From Brassica napus (Eukaryota; Streptophyta; Magnoliopsida; Brassicales; Brassicaceae), in NCBI RefSeq assembly GCF_020379485.1, contig NC_063452.1, forward strand, positions 29,084,770 to 29,148,769: a stretch of 64,000 nt of DNA. The letters run 5' to 3'. The translations under genes and the position numbers were made by a program. The number at the start of each line of letters is the position of its first letter. Position 1 is the stretch's first letter. The notes beneath the pieces were generated by a model. The model saw nothing but the letters and a program-made list of their open reading frames with translations, ran no database searches and was not told the DNA's origin. Shown piece after piece: positions 1-10,460 of the stretch.

Positions 1-957
1 ACGTGTCGAGGTCGCTCCGCGTCTATTTGTTTGGGCGAATTCATGATTTCTCAAGGGCCTTTTGGTCATTTCATTATGCACGTTTTTACTTCTGAAAACC
101 TATGTTTTTAAACATCTTTTGTAGCCACCAGGGCAGATTATCTTTGATCTATTGAAAAATATACAAAAACTCTCTAGAGAAGTTCATCTCTTGGATTTTT
201 GATTGTTATGTTCTTGTGTTCTTGTTGATTTCTTATCTATTTCTCTACATGATTAATCTGAAATCCAATATGGGTTTAAGAGGAATCATGGAGATTAGTG
301 AGTAATCACCTTTTGAATTCATGGGTTAGGGAGATTAAGGGTGATTAGGTTAGTTTTAGGATGTTTTAGTGTAGATCATTCTTGTTCCTTGCTAGCAGAG
401 TATTCCTAATGCATCTTCTGAGTTGGCCACTCAAAAGTTGATCAATAGGCATTTTCCACCCGAAAGGTGTTTGATGAAATGCCTGAGACAATTCTCCTAG
501 GCTTTTAGTATACTTTGCCAAAGACATTTGTTGTTAAAGATGCTAAGATAGCTAATAGACTTGTTAGTAATGATTGCTTTCATATTATTCAACCAAAGAC
601 ATTTGATGTTTGAGATATGTTAGCAAATGAGCATTCATCTAGACATAGAGCTTGCTTAGAATTGTGTCTAGGCTTAAGGTTGATAGTTTGATTGATCATT
701 TGCCATCCGTAGTTCGATACTTGATCACCCAAGGTCTAATCCCTATGCCCATGAGTTCTCTTTTCCCTTAGTCAAGAAAGTATCATTCTGTTATTGCTTT
801 TTAGTTCTAGTCATAGCTTAAAACTCATCTAAATCATTGGTTGCACTTAGATTAAGTGAGTACTTGCATTCTCAGTGCTTTGATATCCCTCAGAACTGGT
901 TTGACAATCACTATACTACAACATTTGTCTTAGGAGCCCTCAAAACTCCTAACATCA
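1..957 (+). repeat. Left LTR, 3' two-thirds
   Basis: This stretch matches 5530-6486 almost base for base. It ends in CTAACATCA at 957, three bases before the primer binding site. By comparison with the right copy, roughly the first 460 bases of the LTR lie upstream of the window. Confidence 0.93.
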
Positions 958-960
958 AAT

Positions 961-973
961 TGGCGCCGTTGCC
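961..973 (+). other. Primer binding site, tRNA-Asp type
   Basis: TGGCGCCGTTGCC starts three bases after the LTR end. It is complementary to the 3' end of plant tRNA-Asp (GGCAACGGCGCCA). The match stops after 13 bases, shorter than the usual 15-18. Confidence 0.8.
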
Positions 974-1086
974 AAATTCTGAGTAGATTTAAACATTGAG
1001 ATTTAGTCACTTGCTTGAGACTAAGTCATTTTAATTTTGTTTTGTTACTGATTCTTCTTCTTCACTTACCTTTCACTTTCAGGTGT

Positions 1087-2861
1087 ATGAACTTGAGGAG
1101 CAGGGTTCCATCAAACCTAGTTCCAATAGTAGCAGACATCAGAGCTTTTGAGAGGGAGTGTGCTAGAGCTAGAAGAGAAGAAGAACACCAGGCCCACTTG
1201 GATATTGATATGGCAGATCCACCGCAAGGGGCAGAACACCAACCGCGGGTAGCTCTACCCATTGGTACTTATGACCGCCCCAACATTCATGGTTATAGAC
1301 TGGGAATCCGAGCACCGGCTGTGGCAGCCAACAACTTTGAGGTCAAGTCAGGACTCCTCAACGTGATCGAGAACAACAAGTATCATGGCTTGGCTCTAGA
1401 GGACCCATTTGATCACTTGGATAGGTTCGACAGCTACTGTGGGTTGTCAAAAACAAATGGTGTGTCTGAGGACGCCCTGAAGCTGAAGTTATTCCCTTTC
1501 TCTTTGGGGGATAAGGCACGTCAGTGGGAGAAGTCTCTACCCAGCGACTCTATCACCACTTGGGATGATTGCAAGAGAGCATTCTTGGAGAAGTTCTTCT
1601 CTACTTCAAGAACTGCTAAGCTGAGAAATGAGATTTCCAGTTTTCAACAGAAGAACTTAGAAGGATTCAGTGAAGCCTGGGAGAAATTCAAGGGCTACCA
1701 AGCTCAATGCCCACACCATGGTTTCTCTAAAGAGAGCTTGCTGAGTACCTTCTACAGAGGTGCCCTTCCTAAGTACAGAGCCAGATTGGATACAGCTAGC
1801 AATGGGTTCTTCTTGGGGAGAACTGAGGAAGATGCAGAGGTGCTGGTTGACAACATGGTAAAGAGTGATGCAGTCTACAGTGGAGACCACGACAGAAGCA
1901 GTCGAACAGATGATAAGCAGACGAGGAAGGAGTTAAAGGCTCTACAGGATAAGATAGACATACTCATTGCTGATAAATTCACCCAAGAGCAGCTGAACTT
2001 TGTTGGTAACCCAAACCAAGATGCCCCACCTGGGGTCAATGAGGTTGAGGGTTGGAAAGTCAAGAAGACCTGTGCTTCATCAACAACAATGGTAGTTGGT
2101 ACAGGAAAGAGCCCAACTTTCAGTACAACAACTACCAACACAAAACCTATCCTAACAACCAACAGAGTGGTTATCAGCCTAGGAACAACCAGCAAGGCAA
2201 CTATCAGCCTCAGCAAAACCCTCCTCCTGGTTTCTCCAACAAAGGGAACCAGTCTTCTCAACAACAAGCTAATCCTTCTACCTCTACTACTCAGGAAAGC
2301 AGCACTGATGTTCTACTGAAACAGATCTTGGAGTCTCAGACTAGAAGTGAAAAGCAGGTTGGATATGAGTTGAAGAACCTTCACTCCAAGATTGATGGAA
2401 GTTACAATGAGCTCAACAACAAGTTCATGGCTTTGGAAAACCAGTTTGCTTCCATGACCACTCACCAGAATCGCCAGCAAGGGTCTCTACCTGGAAAATC
2501 TGAGCAAAAACCCAAGGAGTATTGCAATGTTGTCCTCTCTACCACTTCTTCAGGGATTGAATTGAGTAACCACAAGAAAGAGGTAGATGAAATTGAAAGA
2601 TTGGTGTTTGGAACTGAGATTGAACAGGTTCAGCATCTGATTGTAGCAACAGCTGAAGCAAAGATTGTGAAGGAAGCTGACAAAATGGTTGAAGTAAAGA
2701 TTTTGAAGGGAGATGCACCCATGGCTGAGAAACCAGTTGCGAAGAGAGCTAACCGGAAGCTGAAAGAAGTCAAGCTGGAGGACACCACTGAGTTGAGCAG
2801 TCACCCTATGACAAGCTCCCATTTCCACAAAGGGTCCTCACCAAAGCTCAAAAGAAGGTAA
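1087..2861 (+). pseudogene. Retrotransposon gag, frameshifted
   Basis: This encodes the capsid-type Gag protein that packages element RNA in the cytoplasm. The likely start is the ATG at 1087 (MNLRSRV...), in a frame that is open from 1015. The Retrotrans_gag core lies at about 1330-1870, with the features ALEDPFDHLDRF, a W in the DKARQWEKSL motif and FLEKFFSTSRTAKLRNEI. Near 2050 the frame shifts: the product continues in another frame from 2052 (CFINNNGSWYR, then an Asn/Gln-rich tail). A second shift lies near 2815-2830. A base loss at about 2051-2055 would explain the first break. No CCHC zinc knuckle is visible. The breaks imply that this copy does not make a full Gag. Confidence 0.85.
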
Positions 2862-3525
2862 TTTCCAAGTTCAGAAAAGACTTAAGTGATATTGGAGTTA
2901 AGCTTCCAGAGATCTCGGGTATGCGTGAGGCTCATGTCCAAATGATGCTCATCAAGGACATTGTAGACCACCAAGCAGAAGTAGCAGAGCTCCTCAACAT
3001 TTCAACTTTGAAACTTGATCCAGCCATCACACCAAAGTTCTCCCTAAACTAGAATCCCAAGGGAAGTTCACCTTGTCCTGCTCCCTTGGTAAGCTCACCT
3101 TTGATGATGCTCTTGTTGATTCCGGTGCAAGTGTGAATGTGATCTCAATGGAGATGGTGAAGAGTCTTGAGATTGAACACATGGAGTCAGATACTTCCTC
3201 TCTCACGTTTGGGGATTCTTCTTCTACTACCCCTATTGGTCTCATCAAGGATTTCCCTTTGAAGATTGGATCTTGCACCATCCCTATAGACCTCACTGTC
3301 TTGAAGATGGCAACTGAGAAGAGAGTTCCATTGATCCTGGGCACACCATTCCTTACTACTGTGGGTGCTTGCATCGATTTCGCCAACAAGAAGGTCACAC
3401 TCCTCAATGTCAACAAAGCTGTCTCTTACCCAATTCAGTCTCCACTGGATGTTGAGTATTATGGAACCATCACTTGTGGAGACCCCTACATTGAGAAGGA
3501 TCCTCCTTCTCAACTTTCCACTTGA
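2862..3525 (+). pseudogene. Retrotransposon aspartic protease region
   Basis: This is the continuation of gag-pol. The frame runs through FRKDLSDIGVKLPEISG, meets an in-frame TAG near 3050, and then gives an open protease segment of 150 codons (3073-3525). The catalytic motif is DALVDSGASVNVIS. The second signature, VPLILGTPFL, falls about 80 residues later, as in retropepsin-like plant proteases. The segment ends at TGA 3523-3525 and no reverse transcriptase follows. The upstream stop and the frameshifts make the region a pseudogene, although the protease core itself looks undamaged. Confidence 0.85.
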
Positions 3526-5066
3526 GGTACTTCTCTACTTTCCCTTGTATATACCATTTCATTTTTGCATATTAGCTTTCTCTTTTGGGTATCTCTCTCT
3601 ACTTGACAACACAGAGACTGTGTCATTTAAGTTTGGGGGAGGTACCAAGTATTTGATCATGTTTGCTTTGATGTTGTTCATTGAGTCATGCATTGCATAC
3701 CTATTTGCATATTAAAAAAAAAAAAAAAAAAAAAAAAATCATATAGATTGCATCACTTGCATTTTTAGGAGAGTCTAGAGCATATAGGTTGCATTCACTT
3801 GCATTGGGAGAAATGATTTTAAACGCCTTGTAAAGAACACTACGTTGCACCTGAGTAGCTTTTGCACCTCTCAAAAATACTTGTATGTTTCGAGCCTTGA
3901 AAACTCTTCCTGAAACTTGTTGATTGCTGAAACTCAGTCTTTGAAGCCAACTACAAACCCTATTTGAACTGAATGAACTTAATGCTTCTTGCTCATGGTC
4001 CCTTGTGTACTGAGTCATGGCTATACACACTTGAGTTGTCACATCCTTTATGCCAATCTTATTTTGACAAACTCTAGTGGTAGACCACTCCCAAAACCTT
4101 TCCCTTCTTTTAAGCTTTCATTGTTTGATGAGTGAGGCCTTCTTCGGAAAGTCTTACATGTGCATAATGTTGAGAGTATCGGGAACGACAATGCTTGATC
4201 TTCATTCTTGCTAGATTGGGCACTCTATTGTCTAGCTATAGGTGGGGGGTGAGAGTTGTGATTATGATTTGGGAGCAATGAAAAAGGAAAAGAAATGATT
4301 CTTTGTGTTTAAGTGAATTGTCTTATTGGGATAAGTAGAAAAACCTCTAGCTCAAGTTATGAAAAGTCTTGGCCCCCATCTAAAAAAAAAAAAAAAAAAA
4401 AAAAAAGAAAATATGAAAAGAAAAGAAAAAGAAAGAAAAAGGGGGCTAGCAAAGTTGTTAGGAGCTAATTAATGTTTTGAGGTTGTGAAAAATCCCTTGT
4501 AGATTTCAAAGAGAAGGAGTTAATGTTCTTAGGATCTTTCGGTGAGAGATGGGAGTTGGGTTTGACATTTGGGAATGATTGTGTAATTGTATGTTTGGGA
4601 AAAGGGTAGAACAATGGAGATTGAGCATTGTATGCATGAGTTGATCCCTTTCTTAGATATATTATGTGCAATGTCAAGGCTACTTGTTTTGAGAGTAAAC
4701 CACCCTAAAGATCATATATTTTGAACCTCTTGACTCACTTGACTAAAAGCCTTCCCTTACCCAACCAAATGACTTGGACCAACTGACCATTTGCAAGAAT
4801 TCACTTGATGTCTTATGCTTAATGAATGTGAGAGTTGGTTGATTTGAATGTGTGGATGCTTGATGATGAATATAAGGGCAAAAAGGAGTAGAGATAGGCC
4901 TAGAGAAGCTAGAGTGTAATAAGAGAGTGTGCTCATGTTGGATTAGATGTTGAATTGAGTGCTAGTTGTGTCTCTTTTGGCTAAGAGCTCCCATCTTCAA
5001 ACCTCTCTCCCTATGAGTTCTAGAAAGTTCACTTGTGGACAAGTAAAAGAACAAGTTTGGGGGAGT
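3526..5066 (+). other. Non-coding 3' region of the gypsy element with purine tracts
   Basis: About 1.5 kb lies between the protease stop and the right LTR with no credible coding frame. It contains two long A runs (about 3714-3738 and 4381-4406). The motif AAGTTTGGGGGAG occurs twice: once near 3628 soon after the protease stop, and once at about 5053-5065 directly before the LTR. The second is the polypurine tract that primes plus-strand synthesis. The first is an extra copy of the same tract. Confidence 0.7.
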
Positions 5067-6486
5067 TGATATCTTGCATATTTGCATTGTTTTATCCATT
5101 CATTCATAAACATTTTCATCATAGAGATTAGGATTTAGACATGTTTAGGTTGCATTTTGCATACATGAGTCTCTATTAGGTATTGGAGTACCACATGGAG
5201 TTCTTGGAGACATTTGGGTGCATTTGGAGCTCAAAAGAGGTGATAAAGGTGATAATTGGACGAGCAGAGCGTTGGGAGCGACTTCCTGGAGCGACTACAT
5301 GAAGTCGCTGTGATACCCCTCCCAGTGCGACTTGCCAGAGCGACGATCCAAGGTCGCTCGCGTTTCCATGGCGAGACGACACCCGATGAAGCCCGGAGCG
5401 ACGTCCTCAGAGCGACACAGCCAGGTCGCTCGCGAGGAGACGACCCGGGAGCGACGTCTTCGGAGGTCTTCGGAGCGACACAGCCAGGTCGCTCGCGAAG
5501 AAACGACCCGGGAGCGACCTCTCGCAGCGACGTGTCGAGGTCGCTCCGCGTCTATTTGTTTGGGCGAATTCATGATTTCTCAAGGGCCTTTTGGTCATTT
5601 CATTATGCACGTTTTTACTTCTGAAAACCTATGTTTTTAAACATCTTTTGTAGCCACCAGGGCAGATTATCTTTGATCTATTGAAAAATACACAAAAACT
5701 CTCTAGTGAAGTTCATCTCTTGGATTTTTGATTGTTATGTTCTTGTGTTCTTGTTGATTTCTTATCTATTTCTCTACATGATTAATCTGAAATCCAATAT
5801 GGGTTTAAGAGGAATCATGGAGATTAGTGAGTAATCACCTTTTGAATTCATGGGTTAGGGAGATTAAGGGTGATTAGGTTAGTTTTAGGATGTTTTAGTG
5901 TAGATCATTCTTGTTCCTTGCTAGCAGAGTATTCCTAATGCATCTTCTGAGTTGGCCACTCAAAAGTTGATCAATAGGCATTTCCCACCCGAAAGGTGTT
6001 TGATGAAATGCCTGAGACAATTCTCCTAGGCTTTTAGTATACTTTGCCAAAGACATTTGTTGTTAAAGATGCTAAGATAGCTAATAGACTTGTTAGTAAT
6101 GATTGCTTTCATATTATTCAACCAAAGACATTTGATGTTTGAGATATGTTAGCAAATGAGCATTCATCTAGACATAGAGCTTGCTTAGAATTGTGTCTAG
6201 GCTTAAGGTTGATAGTTTGATTGATCATTTGCCATCCTTAGTTCGATACTTGATCACCCAAGGTCTAATCCCTATGCCCATGAGTTCTCTTTTCCCTTAG
6301 TCAAGAAAGGATCATTCTGTTATTGCTTTTTAGTTCTAGTCATAGCTTAAAACCCATCTAAATCATTGGTTGCACTTAGATTAAGTGAGTACTTGCATTC
6401 TCAGTGCTTTGATATCCCTCAGAACTGGTTCGACAATCACTATACTACAACATTTGTCTTAGGAGCCCTCAAAACTCCTAACATCA
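5067..6486 (+). repeat. Right LTR
   Basis: The LTR is about 1420 bp, starting TGATATCTTGCAT directly after the GGGGGAG purine tract and ending CTAACATCA. Its last 957 bases pair with the left LTR. The base series after it (AGACA, 6487-6491) would be the 5-bp target duplication, but the partner site is outside the window. Confidence 0.88.
5264..5545 (+). repeat. GAGCGAC / GTCGCTC heptamer cluster in LTR U3
   Basis: The 5' part of the right LTR holds about 15-20 dispersed copies of GAGCGAC or its complement GTCGCTC, some within longer near-repeats (for example ACACAGCCAGGTCGCTCGCG occurs twice). The block is GC-rich, unlike the rest of the LTR. Because the motif occurs in both orientations it can pair with itself. 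Confidence 0.75.
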
Positions 6487-6735
6487 AGACACACAAACCA
6501 AAAGCACATGAGACACTGTTCAATTCAAACACAAAGCACAATCAATTCAGTTCAGACACACAAACCAAAAGCACCATCAATCCGGTTCAATTCAAACCAA
6601 AACGATAATCAATCAATTTCAGACACACAAACCAAAAGCACAATCAATTTCGTTCAAGTCAAACCAAAAGCACAACCATTACATTTCAGTTCAGACACAC
6701 AGACGAAATCAATTCAGTTCAGAGACAAAGATATG
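6487..6735 (+). repeat. Short imperfect tandem repeat, CA/A-rich
   Basis: Three to four imperfect copies of a unit of roughly 40-60 bases built on TTCAGACACACAAACCAAAAGCA and an AATCAATTC segment. It directly abuts the retrotransposon end. I see no coding function. Confidence 0.6.
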
Positions 6736-7500
6736 CGTGTTACCTTTATTATCATTGTAGTCGAACGTTGATGTCTCTTCACCTGAACCATCTTGATCCG
6801 AACAATCTTAGACGAACCTTCATGTCTCTTGATCCGTCAGATGAACATTGATATCCTCTTGATCCGAACCATTTCAACAGACACAGCAAAAAACCAAATA
6901 AAAATGGATCAGAGGTGACCGATTACATGAAGCAAACAAATCATAAGAAGAGACACCAAAAGCTAGATCATATAAAGCAAACACATCAAAATAACAGAGA
7001 AAGACCAAAATCTAAGACATGCATCAGTTAAAAGATTAAGACATAAAAAGAAAAATACTATGCTTTACCTTTCGCTTCGTCGAGTTCAGCAGTGGAGAGA
7101 GAAATAGAGGTTTTCCACCGTCGAGGAGCGCCGTCGAGCCACCGAAAGAGACGCCGTGATTCTTCCCCGAGGAGAGATGACGAAAGAGAGGCGGAGTGGT
7201 GGAGGAGAGCTAGAGAGACGCGTCGTCGTCAATCAAATTGGACACAATCGATGAGTCCACCTACAGATACGAGGTTTCCACCGAGACAAAGGCCGACGGC
7301 TTCAACCGATCAGTGAGAAATCGATAAACACCGGCGGATTCGACGAGGAGAGGTGAAGAGACGCGGTTTCGTCTACGAGAAGGAGAGAGAGACGCCGAGT
7401 GCTTTTGTAGAGAGAGAGAGAGAGAGAGGTGTAACCAAGAGCGAACACGTGTCCCACAAAACCCGGTTCTTCTACCCCTCTTTAAGCATCGTTTCTTCAC
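6736..7500 (-). other. Possible 5' exon and first intron of a minus-strand gene, cut by the retrotransposon
   Basis: Read on the minus strand, 7500 to about 7070 begins with an ATG, passes a CT-rich microsatellite (near 7410-7435) and reaches a good splice donor (GAAAG/GTAAAG near 7065). A second donor-like site (AAAG/GTAACA) lies near 6740. This looks like a first exon or 5' leader. The reading frame soon closes and I do not recognise a protein. The gypsy element begins at 6486, so any downstream exons have been separated. Open frames here on either strand are weak and are not called. Confidence 0.25.
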
Positions 7501-10460
7501 ATTAATCCTATTTTTATTTTATTTTAAATCTCTTATATATTAATTGAGAAACATTTGAAAAGATGTAACCTCAATTTTTTAATAATTAAAAAAGACCTCT
7601 TGCTTATGCGTCAATCAATTAGGTAGTTAATTAGTCTTACGTGTCAGCCTCACATTGAAATTGAAAAATATGTTGGTCCAATTCGATTTTTATATCTCAC
7701 TAGAAACATTTAATACTAACTATATGATATCATATGATATTAACTAAAGCAAGGTGGCTATTTATTATATATTATTTACTTAAATAAAACCTACGGAATT
7801 ACCTAATGTGATTATGATATATATAATAATTAATTATTTTAAATAATGAAGATTTGCTAATAATTTGTATGTTTTATATTATTTTTTTTTAATTCTTTAC
7901 TATTAAAATAAATTACACAATTATATTAATCATATATTAAAAAATTAGATTTTTTTTATATGTTGTATTTTGAATTTTTCAAAACGAGTATAAATTACTA
8001 AAACTGTTAAAAGTCTCACATAAACTTTTGTGATCAATGTTTAAGTTTTTTTCTGTAATAAGATACAATGATAATAAAATCATATAAATAATTAATTTTA
8101 TTTTAATAGGTGTTTATGTTAATATATATATATACTTCATATCGTTTAAATTTAATTATATATCATATACGATAGATAAGATTGATTATTTTGATTTATT
8201 TATTCTATAATGATTGCGAGTAAACAAGAGCGGTCATTTGATTTATATGTGCAAGCCAATTTATTACATAATAGTAACTGATTTCTTAGCTATTTAATAT
8301 ATAATAATGATTTTATTATTTCATAATATGCAGAAAAATATAAAATAAGTATTTATTCTGCACAAGGCGCAGATCTTAACCTAAGTATGTATCTCTTTAA
8401 TAATTTTGAATCTTAAACATTTTCTAAATCTCATGCCAAAATAAAAAAAAAGAAATGAGAATAAATTCAAAAATCAATATTTATATTGAGCAATAACTAA
8501 AATGACACAAAAAAGAGAAAAATATCGAAGATAGATAGGATTGACACGTGAACGTAAACTTCTCATAACCATAATTAACTTTTAATTTGCTAAATCATGA
8601 TATAAAACCGAGCTGACATGGTTTCATTGTAACCAAATAGTAAGCATGATTCTTCGATCTAAATGTTAGGTTTTTATGCGATAAATAATTTTTTGACTTA
8701 AAATATTTTTAAAAATGAGATCAGTTCATTAGTAAACAAATTATGCAATTAACAAAATTTTTTTTAAAAAATTGTTTAAGAGCCAAATATATTAATTCTA
8801 TCAATAATATAAATTTTTTTCCATACGATATTTCTTAAATAATTTTTATATAAATTTACCATGCGCAGGTCTTATCCTAATCCTAAATTAAACTAAGCAC
8901 CCCTTAAGCACCCGCATTGAACATGGTCTTAGGGTTTGTCAAAGAGTCAAAGTCAATGCCTTATCTTCTAAACCTATGTCTCTAATTGGGTCCGCTAAGG
9001 AACATATGCAGACAAAACCCACATGGCCTCTTGATGTATTTTTTTTTGTTTTTGTCAACACTCACTTATATCCTCATCTATAGATCAAAGGAAATATTAA
9101 CATGTAACATCTGTTAAAAATGAATCAAATCATAAAGAATTATCTACTTAAAGATGATAATACTAAAACTTAAAAAAATGAATATCTGGTCCAAGCTAGC
9201 AAATGTGTATATATAAGCACATGTACAGAATTATATATACGTATATTGTTATGGTAAAATAATTTCTTGGTAATACTATTAATTACAATTATTTATATGT
9301 ATATGATACTTTTTAAGGTTTTTGCATCCAAATTAAGAGAACAAATAAATTTTCTATTTCATCTTTATTTAATACATTACTTTATTTGATTTCGTTAATT
9401 AAAGATCTAAAAGTAATGATAACAACGAAAAATTATCTGATATATGCATTGGTGTAAAATGATACTTATAATAATATAAATTTTAAAAGATTAAACGACA
9501 CTTAATATGAAACAGATGAAGTATTATATTGTATAATTATTTTTTACTATACCAATTTAAAATATTGTATAATTATTCTTTATAATTCCTGGGGACATAT
9601 TATATAATTACTTTCTTACCTATACAAGGTTTACAATGTTTTTATTCTTTAGTTATTAGTTTTTTTAAGAGATGACAAATTTGTATTTTTGATTGAAATA
9701 TTGCTGTTTCCACTAAATTTTGTTTTCTAAAAAACAAAATTTAAAATTTTATTTATTCTTACGAATCAAAAATCAAATATCGGATATCGGATTAAAAATA
9801 CATATTTTACCAGATTGTGTGAAAAAAATCAAATCCTAGAATTGCCTATTCAGACGAAACGAAGCAGATCATGAGTATTTATAACAATTCGGATATCCAA
9901 TTGGTGCTCAGCTTTGATGTAAACACAAGCTTTTGGTTCTGTTTTTTTTTTCAATTCTAAAGTTTGTGAATCCCATCGCTTTCCTCTGTTTTTGAATGAT
10001 TTTATGCGAATCTGATATATTATAATAACTGAGAATCTTGAGACCATTTCACCATGTGCTTGCTTAGTTTCCTAAACTACCTTTATTATATGTTGTTGTG
10101 TACAGAGTATATGAGTCCATATCATTGCTTTGATCTTTATTATTTTCTATGCTACTAATACTTGTACTTGTTTGCTGGAAACCCAGAGTCTTGACTTGAT
10201 CTAGTTTCAATTTTATATCTATCGAATTTGAATATCATTTATTTCCGCGAGTGAGGTCTCTCTCTATGTCTTGCTGTTTTCTTTGACCAACTGGTAGGGT
10301 GCCCTAGGAGTCAACGAATCTGTCATTTTCTCAATGCATAAATCTGCAGAAAAAGTCCATATACAGTATTTGAATTATTATTTTTTGATTAACCACAGTA
10401 TTTGAATTTGAACTTCTCTAACTTCTAAAAAGAAGCATTTAGTTTTTTATTTTTTAGAGG
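7501..10460. other. AT-rich intergenic spacer
   Basis: About 3 kb of very AT-rich sequence with no recognisable gene, terminal repeat or tRNA. The last 300 bases should include the promoter of the receptor kinase that follows. Confidence 0.6.
10191..10314. promoter_or_regulatory. Three W-box cores upstream of the CRK gene
   Basis: TTGACT occurs at 10191-10196, TTGACC at 10283-10288, and AGTCAA (TTGACT on the other strand) at 10309-10314, all within 270 bp of the start codon. TTGAC(C/T) is the WRKY-factor binding core, and many CRK genes are induced by pathogen or salicylate signals. Three cores in 124 bases exceed simple expectation, but binding is an inference. Confidence 0.4.

Larger units (their letters stand above)
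1..6486 (+). mobile_element. Non-autonomous Ty3/gypsy (Athila-like) LTR retrotransposon, 5' end cut by window
   Basis: The element runs from a left LTR already in progress at base 1 to the end of the right LTR. In order it has the partial LTR, a tRNA-Asp-type primer site, a gag region, an aspartic protease, about 1.5 kb without coding capacity, a purine tract and the right LTR. Reverse transcriptase, RNase H and integrase are all absent, so it must depend on proteins from a related element. The left LTR aligns to the right LTR with a constant offset of 5529 and no net gaps. I counted 7 mismatches in 957 bases, which suggests a recent insertion. The clade call rests on the gag type, the tRNA-Asp primer site and the GTTTGGGGGAG motifs, and is an inference. 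Confidence 0.88.

Noticed and set aside
5256..5640. Overlapping Arg-rich frames on both strands
   Set aside because: They come from the GAGCGAC heptamer cluster in the LTR and repeat its low complexity.
7092..7316. Arg-rich plus-strand frame as a small gene
   Set aside because: The codon pattern reflects GAGA-rich leader sequence. The better splice signals are on the opposite strand, and no family is recognised.
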